Notes under the pieces: generated by a model
What the model saw: only the letters and a program-made list of their open reading frames with translations
Databases searched by the model: none
Told to the model about the DNA's origin: nothing
From: CAWCBG01 sp963793845
Lineage (GTDB): Bacteria; Acidobacteriota; Terriglobia; Terriglobales; Acidobacteriaceae
NCBI GenBank assembly: GCA_963793845.1
Contig: CAWCBG010000011.1
Location: forward strand, 124,001 to 188,000
DNA: 64,000 nt
Direction: 5' to 3'
Program-made: the position numbers and the translations under genes
Part shown: positions 35,667 through 45,144 of the stretch, one piece after another
How the letters are laid out: every line of letters begins with the position of its first letter
How positions within the stretch are numbered: position 1 is the first letter of the stretch

Positions 35667-38600
35667 ATGATTAAAGAATTACTCGAACGTTGGCCGCTCA
35701 TTCGCCAGATTCAGGACGGCAGTGACGGCACCGGTCCCGAGGCCATGAGCGAGCGCACACGAAATCTGCTGCCCAAACATCAGGATGCCGAGTTCACCCG
35801 CTCCATCTGCCCCTACTGCGGTGTCGGCTGTGGCCAGGTCATTTTCCATAAGGATGGCGAGTTGATCTCGATCGAAGGCGATCCCGGCTCTCCGATCTCG
35901 CGCGGGCATCTCTGCCCCAAGGGCGCGAACACTTACGAGCTGCACACTCATCCCAACCGGCTGATGACCGTGAAGTACCGGCGACCCTTCGGCACGGAAT
36001 GGGAAGAGCTCGACCTGGAAACCGCCATGGACATGGTCGCCGACCGGGTGTGGGAGACGCGCGAGCGCAGCTTCGTCGAGAAGCAGGACGGCCAGGTGGT
36101 CATGCAGACGAAGGCCATGGCTCACCTCGGCGGCGCGACCCTCGACAACGAAGAAAATTACCTGATCAAAAAACTCTTCTGTGGAGGTTTGGGCATGGTT
36201 TGCATCAGCAACCAGGCCCGGATATGACACAGCTCCACGGTGCCCGGTCTGGGCACCTCGTTCGGACGCGGCGGCGCAACCACCGCGCAGCAGGACCTGG
36301 CCAACGCTGACGCCATCCTCATTATGGGATCGTCGATGGCCGAGAACCATCCCGTCGGCTTCCAGTGGGTCATGGAGGCGCGCGAACGCGGCGCAACCAT
36401 CATTCATGTCGATCCCCGCTTCACCCGGACGTCCGCGATGGCCGATATCTGGGTGCCGTTGCGTGCCGGTACCGACATCCTCTTCCTGGGCGGGCTGATC
36501 CACTACGCGCTGGAGAACGACAAGTACTTCCGCGAGTATGTGCAGCACTACACGAATGCTCCGTTCCTCATTGGCGACGAGTTCAAAGACACCGAAGAGC
36601 TGGGGGGACTCTTCTCCGGCTGGGACGCGGAGAAGCAGAAGTATTCGCCCGAGTCGTGGCTCTACAAGGGCGAAGAGGACAAAGAGAAGAAAAGCGAGAT
36701 CGCCGGGACATTCCGACCTCGGCGGAGGCCACGGCAAAGATCGCGGCGGCGAGGCGGGCAAAACCAAAGAGCACCAGACCGATCCCAGCATGCAGGACCC
36801 GCGGTGCGTCTTGCAGATTCTGCGCCGGCACTTTGCGCGCTACACACCGGAGCTGATCGAGAAACACGCGGGCGTCCCGCAAAAGCTGTTCCTGAAAGTT
36901 GCGGAAGCCTTCTGCAATGCTTCGGGACCGGATAAGACAGCCGCCATCTGCTACGCCGTCGGCTGGACGCAGCATTCGAAAGGGGTGCAGATCATCCGCT
37001 CGGCGGCGATTCTGCAGCTGCTGCTGGGCAACATCGGGCGTCCCGGCGGAGGCATTCTCGCCCTGCGCGGTCATGCATCGATCCAGGGCTCGACCGACAT
37101 TCCTACGCTGTACGACATTCTTCCCGGCTACCTGCCCATGCCGTTCTTCGAAGCCGATGCCAACGACCTGCATGCCTATCTGAAGAAGCACAAGGCGAGC
37201 GCCGGGCTGTGGAGCAACTTCGACAAGTACTTCATCAGCCTGATGAAGGCCTGGTACGGCGAGAACGCGACCGCCTCCAACAACTGGTGCTTCGACTACC
37301 TGCCGCGCGTTACCGGAGATCATTCGCACTTCGGCTACTGGCTCGACATGGCCGACGGCAAGATGGACGGCCTGTTCATCATGGGACAGAACCCGGCCGT
37401 TGGGGCCTCCAACGCTCGCCTGCAGCGCAGCGCGCTGGCCAAGCTGAAATGGCTGGTGGTGCGCGACATGGTGGAGATCGAGAGCGCTTCGTGGTGGTAC
37501 AACTCGCCCGAAGTCGCGCGCGGCCAACTCAAGACGGAAGAGATCGGCACCGAAATCTTTCTGTTCCCTGCTGCGGGAAGCGCCGAGAAGGATGGGTGCT
37601 TCACTAATACGCAGCGGCTGGTGCAGTTCCGCGAGAAAGCCGTCGATCCGCCCGGCGATGCGCGCAGCGAAACCTGGTTCATGTATCACCTGGCGCGCCG
37701 GCTCAAGGTCAAGGCCGCCGCCGACCGTGTTCCTCGCAACGCGCCGCTGAACGCGCTGACATGGAACTACGGGACTCACGGCATTCACGACGAACCGAAC
37801 GTGACCGATGTGCTCAAGGAAATCAACGGACGCAGGCTGGCGACCGGCGAACAACTGCCGTCTTACCACGAACTAAAAAACGACGGCAGCACCGATTGCG
37901 GCTGCTGGATTTACAGCGGCGTCTTTCCCGGCGAGCGCGAGAACAAGGCCGACCAGCGCGCACCGGTCGACTACCTCGGCCACGGCTGGGGCTTCTCCTG
38001 GCCCGGTGACGTCCGTATCTTGTACAACCGATGCTCGGCGCGTCCTGACGGCAAGCCGTGGAGCGAACGCAAGAAGCTGGTGTGGTGGGACGAAGCGAAG
38101 CAGGAGTGGACTGGGCTGGACCGTCCCGACTTCGACAAGAAGAAACGTCCCGACTACGTGCCGCCCGAGGGCGCAACCGGCATGGATGCCCTGCGCGGCG
38201 ATCAGCCTTTCATCCTTCATCCCGACGGGGTGGGCTGGCTGTTTGTCACCAGCGGCCTGAAGGACGGTCCGCTGCCCACGCACTACGAGCCGCTGGAGTC
38301 GCCCTTCCGCAACGCGCTTTATCCCGAGCACCCAACCAATCCTCCGGTGAACTGGGAGAAGCGACCCGACAATAGCTATGCCCACTTCGGCGATGAGCGC
38401 TTCCCCTTCGTGCTCTCGACCTATCGCTTGACCGAGCACCACACAGCGGGTGGCATGTCGCGAACGTTATCGCATCTCGCCGAGTTGCAGCCCGAGCTGT
38501 TCTGCGAGGTCTCACCGGAATTGGCCGCCGATCGCGAGCTGCAACATGGCGACTATGCGACCATCACCACGGCGCGCGGAATCATTCAGGCGCGCGTGCT

Positions 38601-38850
38601 GGTAACCCGGCGCATGAAACCGCTGTGGGTCGAAGGCCGCACCGTTCATCAAGTCGGCCTACCGTACCACTGGGGCTTCAACGGCGTCGTCAAAGGAGAT
38701 GTAGTGAACGATCTGCTGGTGATCTCCGAGGAGCCGAATGTGCGCATCATGGAAACCAAGGCACTGCTGTGCGACATCGCGCCCGGACCGCGACGGCATG
38801 GTTCCGCGGCGCTGAAGCAATGGCAGCAACATCTGGAGCAGCGGGCATGA
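35667..38850 (+). CDS. Formate dehydrogenase catalytic subunit, selenocysteine-containing; one frameshift
   Basis: Molybdenum/tungsten bis-MGD enzyme oxidising formate to CO2. One [4Fe-4S] cluster is bound by C48, C51, C55 and C83. The TGA at 36225 follows NQARI and is followed by HSSTVPGLG, exactly where E. coli FdnG has selenocysteine; residue 187 is therefore Sec, supported by a hairpin just downstream. Near 36710-36715 the frame shifts by one base (GGGACATTCCGAC; dropping a T gives GTSDLGGGHGKD). With that, the protein has 1,060 residues up to the stop at 38850. The N terminus has no twin-arginine signal. The stop overlaps the iron-sulfur subunit gene (ATGA). Sec insertion needs selA, selB and selC, not in this window. 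Confidence 0.9.
36225..36257 (+). promoter_or_regulatory. Bacterial SECIS element for selenocysteine insertion
   Basis: Starting at the in-frame UGA, GGTGCCC (36239-36245) pairs perfectly with GGGCACC (36251-36257) and exposes the loop GGTCT. E. coli fdhF and fdnG have the same loop (GGUCU), and the distance from UGA to the loop is, by my reading, the same 18 bases as in fdhF. This is the SelB-binding signal that recodes UGA. Confidence 0.9.
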
Positions 38851-39632
38851 GCACGACCACCGCATTTCTCACCGACTCGACCTTGTGCATCGGCTGCAAA
38901 GCCTGCGAGGTCGCCTGCAAAGAATGGAACGGCCTCGCCGAAGACGGGCTGAACTGGACCGGCAACTCCTACGACAACACCAGCGCGGTGGGCCACTCGA
39001 CCTGGCGGCATGTGAAGTTTGTCGAAGGCTTCCCCGAGCCAGGACTGGGCGGCAACGCCGGCGAGCAGACGTCATGGGGATTTTCGTCCGACGTGTGCAA
39101 GCACTGCGAAGTGGCCGGTTGCCTGGAGGCATGCCCGACCGGCGCGATCGTGCGCACCGAGTTCGGCGGAGTGTTCGTGCAGCCGGATGTCTGCAACGGT
39201 TGCGCCTATTGCGTCGTCGCCTGCCCCTTCGGCGTGGTGCAGCGCAATCCGCAAGATGGCCGCGCCTTTAAGTGCACCTTCTGCTTCGACCGGCAGAAAG
39301 TAGGGCTGGAGCCGGCCTGCGCGAAAGCCTGTCCCACCGAGTCGATCAAGTTCGGCTCGCTCGAAACTTTGCAGGTTGCGGCACGCGCGCGCGTCGAGGA
39401 GTTGCACGCGCGCGGCATGGACGATGCTGAGCTTTACGATCCGGTGGACAGCAGCGTCGGCGGCCTGCATGCTTTCTTCATCGTGCGCGGCGATCCCCGT
39501 CAGTACAATCTGCCGCCGAATCCCCAAGTGCCCGCTACGTATCTCAAGGCCGGATGGAAGAGTTCCGCCGTAGCCGCCGGACTGCTGTTGGTCGGCAGCC
39601 TGTTCGCCTTTTTGGGGAGCGCAAAACGATGA
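38847..39632 (+). CDS. Formate dehydrogenase iron-sulfur subunit
   Basis: A 261-residue electron-transfer subunit with four [4Fe-4S] clusters bound by the cysteine groups CIGCKACEVACKEW, CKHCEVAGCLEACP, CNGCAYCVVACP and CTFCFDRQKVG followed by CAKACP. A single hydrophobic helix at about residues 238-257 near the C terminus anchors it, as in FdnH. The ATG at 38847 overlaps the stop of the catalytic subunit; its own stop overlaps the next gene in the same way, so all three subunits are translationally coupled. Confidence 0.94.
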   Translation: MSTTTAFLTDSTLCIGCKACEVACKEWNGLAEDGLNWTGNSYDNTSAVGHSTWRHVKFVEGFPEPGLGGNAGEQTSWGFSSDVCKHCEVAGCLEACPTGAIVRTEFGGVFVQPDVCNGCAYCVVACPFGVVQRNPQDGRAFKCTFCFDRQKVGLEPACAKACPTESIKFGSLETLQVAARARVEELHARGMDDAELYDPVDSSVGGLHAFFIVRGDPRQYNLPPNPQVPATYLKAGWKSSAVAAGLLLVGSLFAFLGSAKR

Positions 39633-40729
39633 GCACCGATCCGTTGGAACGTCCTATACCGGAGCGCACTGACTGGTCGCGCGAAAATCGTCTGGTCGAA
39701 ATTCGCCGCGAGGCCGAACGCACTGGCCGCGTCACCGCCGCCGGAGTTCGCCTGCCGGGCGCGCCGTTTCCCATGGCTTCGCCCGAGACTGGATACTACG
39801 GTCTTCCATTGCTCAAGCAGCCGGCGTGGACGTGGGAAATTCCGCTTTACTTTTTCGCTGGCGGCGCAGCCGGATCGGCCGCCGTCATCGGCGCCGTGGC
39901 TCACTGGACCGGACGCGATCTGGAACTGTCGCGCGATTGCCGCTATGTCGCGGCGGCGGGCACCGCGCTTTCCAGCGCTCTGCTGATCGGCGATCTCGGA
40001 CGTCCGAAGCGCTTCCTGGCGATGCTGCGCGTGTTCAAACGGCAGAGTCCGATGTCGGTTGGAGCGTGGACGCTGGCGGCGTTTGGAACTGCCTCAGCCG
40101 CAGCAGCTTTAGCGCAACTCATCAACCATAACTTTAGAGAAAGCACGTTCGTGGGGGTTGGCGGCGACATCGCCGAGGCAATCTCCGCTTTAGCCGGACT
40201 ACCCTTCTCTAACTATACGGGGGTGCTGATTGGGGCCAGCGTCATCCCTGTGTGGAACGAAAACGTCGCCAGCTTGCCCATTCATTTCGGCATGTCGGGG
40301 CTGAACTCAGCGGTAGGCATCCTCGAGCTGATGGGCCACAACAACCCTGCGCTGAACACTTTGGGCATGGGCGCGGCGGCGATCGAGACGATTGAGGGCT
40401 ATCACATCGAGACCACGCGCAAGCCGGCAATGGAGCCGTTGAAGCGCGGGCGCAGCGGACTGATCACGCGAATTGGCGGCGTGCTCAGCGGCCCAGTGCC
40501 GCTCGCGCTGCGTATCGCGGCGGCCTTCGCCGGACCGGGTCGTTCGCGCAAGTTGCGCAAGGCGGCGGCCATCGCCAGCATCGCCGGATCGGTGTTGACA
40601 CGCTTCGCCTGGGTGCACGCCGGACATGTTTCGGCAGAAGATTGGCGGCTGCCGTTGGAGATTGAGCAGCCGCAGGCGTTGCCGCAGCCCGCCGATCTGG
40701 GTTTGGCAACGCCGATTGGCGTTCTCTAG
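39629..40729 (+). CDS. NrfD-type membrane subunit of formate dehydrogenase
   Basis: A 366-residue integral membrane protein with eight or more helices (for example PLYFFAGGAAGSAAVIGAVA and AAAFAGPG), of the NrfD/PsrC family that hands electrons to quinone without haem. Its N-terminal 75 residues are hydrophilic. This replaces the cytochrome b subunit (FdnI) of the E. coli enzyme. The start at 39629 (MSTDPLERP) overlaps the preceding stop; the longer ORF from 39554 is not needed. The dehydrogenase operon ends here, 90 bases before the second IS. Confidence 0.9.
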   Translation: MSTDPLERPIPERTDWSRENRLVEIRREAERTGRVTAAGVRLPGAPFPMASPETGYYGLPLLKQPAWTWEIPLYFFAGGAAGSAAVIGAVAHWTGRDLELSRDCRYVAAAGTALSSALLIGDLGRPKRFLAMLRVFKRQSPMSVGAWTLAAFGTASAAAALAQLINHNFRESTFVGVGGDIAEAISALAGLPFSNYTGVLIGASVIPVWNENVASLPIHFGMSGLNSAVGILELMGHNNPALNTLGMGAAAIETIEGYHIETTRKPAMEPLKRGRSGLITRIGGVLSGPVPLALRIAAAFAGPGRSRKLRKAAAIASIAGSVLTRFAWVHAGHVSAEDWRLPLEIEQPQALPQPADLGLATPIGVL

Positions 40730-40739
40730 ATCTTGATCC

Positions 40740-40821
40740 TTCGCGCAGAGCGCACGCGGCTTCGGTTGCGCTATAGGGATCCTTCGACTTCGTTCGTCCG
40801 CCGAGGCGGACTCACTGCGTT
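40740..40821. repeat. Left part of the target repeat next to IS copy 2
   Basis: Includes CTATAGGGATCCTTCGACTT and ends CTCACTGCGTT, matching the empty repeat at 46714-46787. The repeat resumes at 42184 beyond the IS. Confidence 0.8.
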
Positions 40822-40907
40822 TGATTGGATAACAACGACGGCTCCACCATCAGCCGAGTAAGCTTGAGTTTGCAAAAGACCAAGACTCGGAGAAAGAAGG
40901 AGCCGTC

Positions 40908-41951
40908 ATGAAGATTATAGGCTGTGATTTCCATCCGAGTTTCCAACAAATTGCCATGGTCGATACAGAAACCGGCGAGCACACACAGAAGCGGCTGACC
41001 CGTAGCGAAGCCATCGCGTTCTACGGCGGGCTGGAGGGCAAGGTCATCGTGGGCATGGAAGCCTGCGGCAACACGCTGTGGTTCGAGCAACTGCTGGCGT
41101 CGCTGGGCCACGAGCTGCGGCTGGGCGATGCGGCCAAGATCCGAGCCCTGGAGACGCGCAAGCAGAAGACGGACCGGCGCGATGCCGAGCTGTTACTGCA
41201 ACTGCTGCTGGACGGTCGATTTCCGCAGCTGTGGGTGCCCACGGTGGAGCAGCGCGACGTACGGCAACTGCTGTTGCATCGCCACAAGCTGGTAGGGATG
41301 CGAGCCCAGGTGAAGAATCAGTTGCAGCATCTGGCGCTGAATCAGGGGGTGCAGCGCAAATCGAAGCTGTGGACCGGGGCGGGACGTGAGTTGCTGGAGC
41401 AGTTGCCGCTGCAGGGCTGGACGGCGCGTCGCCGTCAGGACGATCTGGAGTTGCTGGACGATCTGGATCGCCGAATCGGCGAGCTGGACCAGGCGGCACA
41501 GCAGGCAGCGGAGAAAGATGCGGTGGCGCGTCTGCTGCGCCGCCATCCCGGCGTTGGCCCCATCACCAGCCTGGCGTACTCGCTGACCATCGGCGATATC
41601 ACGCGCTTCCCCCACAGCCGACAGCTGGTCAGCTATGTGGGACTGAATCCGGCGGAACATTCCAGCGGAGGCCGGCAACGGTTGGGTCGGATCAGCAAGC
41701 AAGGCAACCGCTTGCTGCGCAGTTTGTTGGTGGAAGCGGGACAGAGCGCGGCGCGCCTGGTCCCAGAGTTGAGGCGCGCGTATCAGCGGCTGAAGCACCG
41801 CAAGCATTCGGCGGTGGCTAAGGTGATGGTAGCGCGCAAACTGGCGGTGCGACTGTACTGGATGTGGAAGAACGAACAGTCGAAAGCCGCCGCTCGCACG
41901 CAGGGTAGCCCGAGTCATCCTGTGGTGGCTGGCGAGAAACCGGTCGCTTGA
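40908..41951 (+). CDS. IS110-family DEDD transposase/recombinase, copy 2
   Basis: 347 residues, intact, differing from copy 1 at V83T, A225S and K343E. D7, E51, D89, D92 and the serine pair at 252-253 are unchanged, so both copies look active. The ribosome-binding site is again held in the left-end hairpin. Confidence 0.95.
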   Translation: MKIIGCDFHPSFQQIAMVDTETGEHTQKRLTRSEAIAFYGGLEGKVIVGMEACGNTLWFEQLLASLGHELRLGDAAKIRALETRKQKTDRRDAELLLQLLLDGRFPQLWVPTVEQRDVRQLLLHRHKLVGMRAQVKNQLQHLALNQGVQRKSKLWTGAGRELLEQLPLQGWTARRRQDDLELLDDLDRRIGELDQAAQQAAEKDAVARLLRRHPGVGPITSLAYSLTIGDITRFPHSRQLVSYVGLNPAEHSSGGRQRLGRISKQGNRLLRSLLVEAGQSAARLVPELRRAYQRLKHRKHSAVAKVMVARKLAVRLYWMWKNEQSKAAARTQGSPSHPVVAGEKPVA

Positions 41952-42166
41952 GTGGGCGCCCTGCCTCCCAGAGAGAGTCTGGGAGCTCGAAACCGAATCA
42001 TGGTCGCCGTACGAGACCGAATAGATGGGCGGTGGAGCTGAGCTGCCACCGCTGATTCCAGTAGACGCGCGAGTCTTGGTCTTATGCAAAGGGCCCGTAT
42101 CCAGGAGAGCGAAATGGCGCTGGTCTTCAACCCCAGACGCCCGCGCCGTTCTTCACTCTTGACACC
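41952..42166 (+). ncRNA. Candidate bridge RNA region of IS copy 2
   Basis: Right non-coding end equivalent to 28206-28420. The second hairpin reads GCGGTGG/CCACCGC, a full Watson-Crick stem where copy 1 has one U-G pair. Another change (A for G near 42154) lies in a stretch with no obvious pairing. Confidence 0.55.
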
Positions 42167-42183
42167 GCCGTCGTTGTTATAGA

Positions 42184-42224
42184 CAGGATGACAAGCAATC
42201 TATTCGTGCGAACCGTGCCGTCCC
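42184..42224. repeat. Right part of the target repeat after IS copy 2
   Basis: Begins CAGGATGACAA and continues with CGTGCGAACCGTGCCGTCCC, matching 46788-46828 beyond the empty site. This shows that the repeat extends at least 40 bases to the right of the insertion point. Confidence 0.75.
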
Positions 42225-42249
42225 AGTCGTTCGCCCGCCGCGACAACCC

Positions 42250-43275
42250 TTAGGTTTTTTGTGCGAAGGTTTGGTCGCGATGGTGGTAGTGCCGCTGGAA
42301 GTATTCGCGGTACTGGCCGGAGCGCACATTGTCGAGCCATGGCTGATGCTCGCGGTACCAGGCGACGGTATCGGCCAGTCCGCGAACGAAGCCGACCTCG
42401 GGCGTCCAGCCCAGTTCGCGGCTGATCTTCTGGCAGTCGATGGCGTAGCGCAAATCGTGGCCGGGCCGGTCGGTGACGAACTTGATGAAGCTCTGCGGCA
42501 TCTCCAGCAAGTTGAGGATCAGCTTGGCCAGCTCCAGGTTGGGCATCTCGGTGCCGCCACCGATGTTATAGACCTCGCCCTCGCGTCCACGTTCCAGCAC
42601 CGCATCCAGCGCGCGGCAATGATCGGAGACGTGAATCCAGTCGCGCACGTTCTCGCCCTTGCCATACACCGGAAGCTTCTCGCCCGCCATCGCCTGCGCG
42701 ATCATGAGTGGAATGAATTTCTCCGGAAACTGAAATGGCCCGTAGTTGTTCGAGCAGCGGGTCACCACGGCGGGAAACTTGTGGGTACGGACATACGCCA
42801 GCACCATCAGGTCCGAGGCCGCCTTGGTCGCGGCGTAAGGGCTGTTGGGCTGCACCGGCGATTCTTCGGTGAAGCGGCCTTCTTTGCCCAGGCTGCCGTA
42901 GACTTCGTCGGTGCTGACGTGCACGAAGCGCGGCACCTTCTCCTCGCGGCAGGCCTGAATCAGGTTGTGAGTGCCATCGACATTGGTGCGCACGAAGGCT
43001 GCCGCGTCTTCGATGCTGCGATCTACGTGACTCTCGGCAGCAAAGTGGAGCACCGCGTCGCATCCCCGCACCTGCTCGCGCACCGCCGGATCGCAGATGT
43101 CCATCTGCAAAAACTCGCAGCGGGCTTCACCCAGCGCGGGCTCGAGATTCTCCAGGTTACCGGCATAGGTCAGCTTGTCGAGCACCACCAGCTTCCATCC
43201 GGGATGCCGGGTCACCGTCTGGTGCACAAAATTGGAGCCGATAAATCCTGCGCCACCTGTGATCAGCAGCTTCAT
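42250..43275 (-). CDS. rfbB: dTDP-glucose 4,6-dehydratase
   Basis: Second enzyme of dTDP-L-rhamnose synthesis, a short-chain dehydrogenase using tightly bound NAD. At 341 residues it has the NAD motif GGAGFIGSNF (7-16), the catalytic STDEVYGSLG and YAATKAASD (Y-x3-K), and RCSNNYGPFQFPEK. The start at 43275 (MKLLITGGAGF) is the family start; the longer ORF to 43401 is not. Its start lies 3 bases after the stop of rfbA. Confidence 0.95.
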   Translation of the reverse strand: MKLLITGGAGFIGSNFVHQTVTRHPGWKLVVLDKLTYAGNLENLEPALGEARCEFLQMDICDPAVREQVRGCDAVLHFAAESHVDRSIEDAAAFVRTNVDGTHNLIQACREEKVPRFVHVSTDEVYGSLGKEGRFTEESPVQPNSPYAATKAASDLMVLAYVRTHKFPAVVTRCSNNYGPFQFPEKFIPLMIAQAMAGEKLPVYGKGENVRDWIHVSDHCRALDAVLERGREGEVYNIGGGTEMPNLELAKLILNLLEMPQSFIKFVTDRPGHDLRYAIDCQKISRELGWTPEVGFVRGLADTVAWYREHQPWLDNVRSGQYREYFQRHYHHRDQTFAQKT

Positions 43276-43277
43276 GG

Positions 43278-44027
43278 CTAGTCCTCCTCGGCGGCTATCG
43301 CGCCCGCACGCTGGGCCTTCTCGCGCACCATATTGCTGGCATGCCAGAGCGACTCGAAGGTGCCGGCATCGGTCCACCAGCCGTCGAGGATGGTGTGGCA
43401 CAGGCTGCCTTCGGCGATGTAACTGTTGTTGATGTCGGTGATCTCGTACTCGTTGCGCTGCGATGGCTTGAGCTGGCGGATGCGGTCGAAGACGGTACCG
43501 TCGTAGAAGTAGATGCCAATCACGGCGTAGGAAGATTGTGGCTGCTTCGGCTTCTCTTCGATGCGCACGATGCGCTCATTCTCGAAGACCGGTACGCCGA
43601 AGCGCTGGGGATCGTGCACTTCTTTCAGCATCACCATGGCGCCCTTGCCTTGTTGCTCGAAGCTGGTTGCCGCTCCGCGAACATCGCCCTCGATGATGTT
43701 GTCGCCCAGCACCACGCAGATGCTCTCGCCCTTCACCCAGGGCTCGGCCAGGCGCAGCGCGTCGGCGATGCCGGCCTCGCCTTCCTGGTAGGCGAAGCTG
43801 AGCTGCTGCAGCCCGATCTCTTTGCCATTCTGCAGAAGCCGAAGGAATTCTCCCGCGTTATTGCCGCCGGTCACGATAAGGATGTCGCGGATGCCGGCAT
43901 CCACCAGGGTCTGCAACGGATAAAAAATCATGGGCTTGTTGTAGACAGGCAACAGATGCTTGTTGGTGACGCGAGTCAGCGGATAGAGACGGGAGCCGAT
44001 TCCTCCCGCCAGGACGATACCCTTCAT
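43278..44027 (-). CDS. rfbA: Glucose-1-phosphate thymidylyltransferase
   Basis: First enzyme of the pathway, making dTDP-glucose from dTTP and glucose-1-phosphate. The nucleotide-binding motif GIVLAGGIGSRLYPLT is at residues 3-18; VTGGNNAGEF, LGDNIIEGD and the metal-binding EYEITDINN follow. It has 249 residues, shorter than E. coli RmlA (about 290) and so lacking part of the C-terminal regulatory helix region, which other short members also lack. The start at 44027 is chosen over 44060 by family alignment. Confidence 0.93.
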   Translation of the reverse strand: MKGIVLAGGIGSRLYPLTRVTNKHLLPVYNKPMIFYPLQTLVDAGIRDILIVTGGNNAGEFLRLLQNGKEIGLQQLSFAYQEGEAGIADALRLAEPWVKGESICVVLGDNIIEGDVRGAATSFEQQGKGAMVMLKEVHDPQRFGVPVFENERIVRIEEKPKQPQSSYAVIGIYFYDGTVFDRIRQLKPSQRNEYEITDINNSYIAEGSLCHTILDGWWTDAGTFESLWHASNMVREKAQRAGAIAAEED

Positions 44028-44172
44028 AGATCTCCATTCGAGTGATGGCGATGCGCGCAAGGATGCGAATGCACGCAGCTGGAATTGGGACGATTTCGCA
44101 AACCAGGAATCCGGGATATACCGAGCAGGCTGCGTGCCAGGACAAACTGTGTCAGCCTGTGAGTAAGCATCA

Positions 44173-45144
44173 TTATCCGCGAACCGCGGCGCTCAAGGCA
44201 AGCCGCAGTTGCTCGCGCCACTCGGGCATGACCACTCCGAAAGCCGCGCGCCCCTTAGCGTTCGACAGCACGGAATAGCGCGGACGCGTGGCGGGCGTTG
44301 GATATTCCTCGGTAGTAATCGCCGTTACCTGCTGCGCGCGTATGGGCTGGCTGAATTCGGGGTTGGATTCGAGATCGCTGATGCTTTCCAGCACCCGCTG
44401 CAGCTCTTCTTGCGCGGCATGATGCAGCGACCGGTACTCGTCAACAATGGCCGCAGCAAAGCCGGCCCACGTGGTGGAGCCGCCCGCCGTGAGGTGGAAG
44501 ATTCCATTGTTAGGCCAGATGTTGGTGGCGCGTTGCGACAGGCTGCCGGCCACGATCACGGAAGTCGCATCCGCCAGGCTGAACGCCCACGTCGGAGCCC
44601 CGGTCTGGTCGCCGACGATGCGCAGTTCCTCCTTCTCGCGCGCCAGTCGAAGCACGGTGCGCAAAAAGTTCTTGCCCCGCGTGTCGTAGATCCATGAGGT
44701 TCGCAGGATCAGGTGAGCACAGCCGCTGGCCGCGATCATCTGCTCGCCTTCCAGCTTGGTGCGGCCATAAACGCCCAGCGGTGCGGTGGGGTCGGTCTCG
44801 ACGTAGGGCGAACCCTTGCTGCCGTCGAAGACGTAGTCGGTGGAGTAGTGAATCAGCAGGCCGCCGCTGCGCACCAGTTCGTCGGCGATGGCCTGCGGAG
44901 CGGCAGCGTTTACCGCGCGCGCCGAATCGGGGTCGCTCTCGGCCTGATCTACCGCGGTGTAGGCCGCCGCGTTCACCACCACATCGGGCCGGGCATCGCG
45001 GATGACGCCACGAACGCGGTCCAGGTCGAACAGGTTCAGCGTATCGCGGCTCAAGGCCAGCACTTCGCCCAAGGGGGCCAGGGTCCGTTGCAAGCGCCAG
45101 CCCACCTGTCCGTGGGCGCCCAGGATGATCAGCCGCGGCCTCAT
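44173..45144 (-). CDS. rfbD: dTDP-4-dehydrorhamnose reductase
   Basis: Last enzyme of dTDP-rhamnose synthesis, reducing the 4-keto sugar with NADPH. At 323 residues it shows GAHGQVGWRL (8-17), VNAAAYTAVDQAE, the catalytic YSTDYVFDG and YGRTKLEGE, and RTSWIY. It is about 30 residues longer than E. coli RmlD because of an extra segment near residues 240-275. The start at 45144 overlaps the rfbC stop by 4 bases. Confidence 0.94.
   Translation of the reverse strand: MRPRLIILGAHGQVGWRLQRTLAPLGEVLALSRDTLNLFDLDRVRGVIRDARPDVVVNAAAYTAVDQAESDPDSARAVNAAAPQAIADELVRSGGLLIHYSTDYVFDGSKGSPYVETDPTAPLGVYGRTKLEGEQMIAASGCAHLILRTSWIYDTRGKNFLRTVLRLAREKEELRIVGDQTGAPTWAFSLADATSVIVAGSLSQRATNIWPNNGIFHLTAGGSTTWAGFAAAIVDEYRSLHHAAQEELQRVLESISDLESNPEFSQPIRAQQVTAITTEEYPTPATRPRYSVLSNAKGRAAFGVVMPEWREQLRLALSAAVRG

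Larger units (their letters stand above)
40822..42183 (+). mobile_element. IS110-family insertion sequence (IS1111-like), copy 2, 1362 bp
   Basis: Same length, orientation, ends (TGATTGG left, AGA right) and insertion point as copy 1, 13,746 bases away. Subterminal repeats are at 40829-40842 and 42167-42180. Only scattered base changes separate the copies, and they include three amino-acid changes in the transposase. The flanks join without duplication to give the repeat seen empty at 46737-46800. Confidence 0.93.

Noticed and set aside
36240..36935. Separate start of a second formate dehydrogenase gene at the ATG at 36240
   Set aside because: The frame is continuous across the UGA at 36225 and a SECIS hairpin is present, so it is one selenoprotein gene.
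27076..42183. Composite transposon formed by the two IS copies
   Set aside because: IS110-type elements recombine through a circular form guided by RNA, and each copy sits in its own complete repeat; nothing shows that the 12.4 kb moved as a unit.
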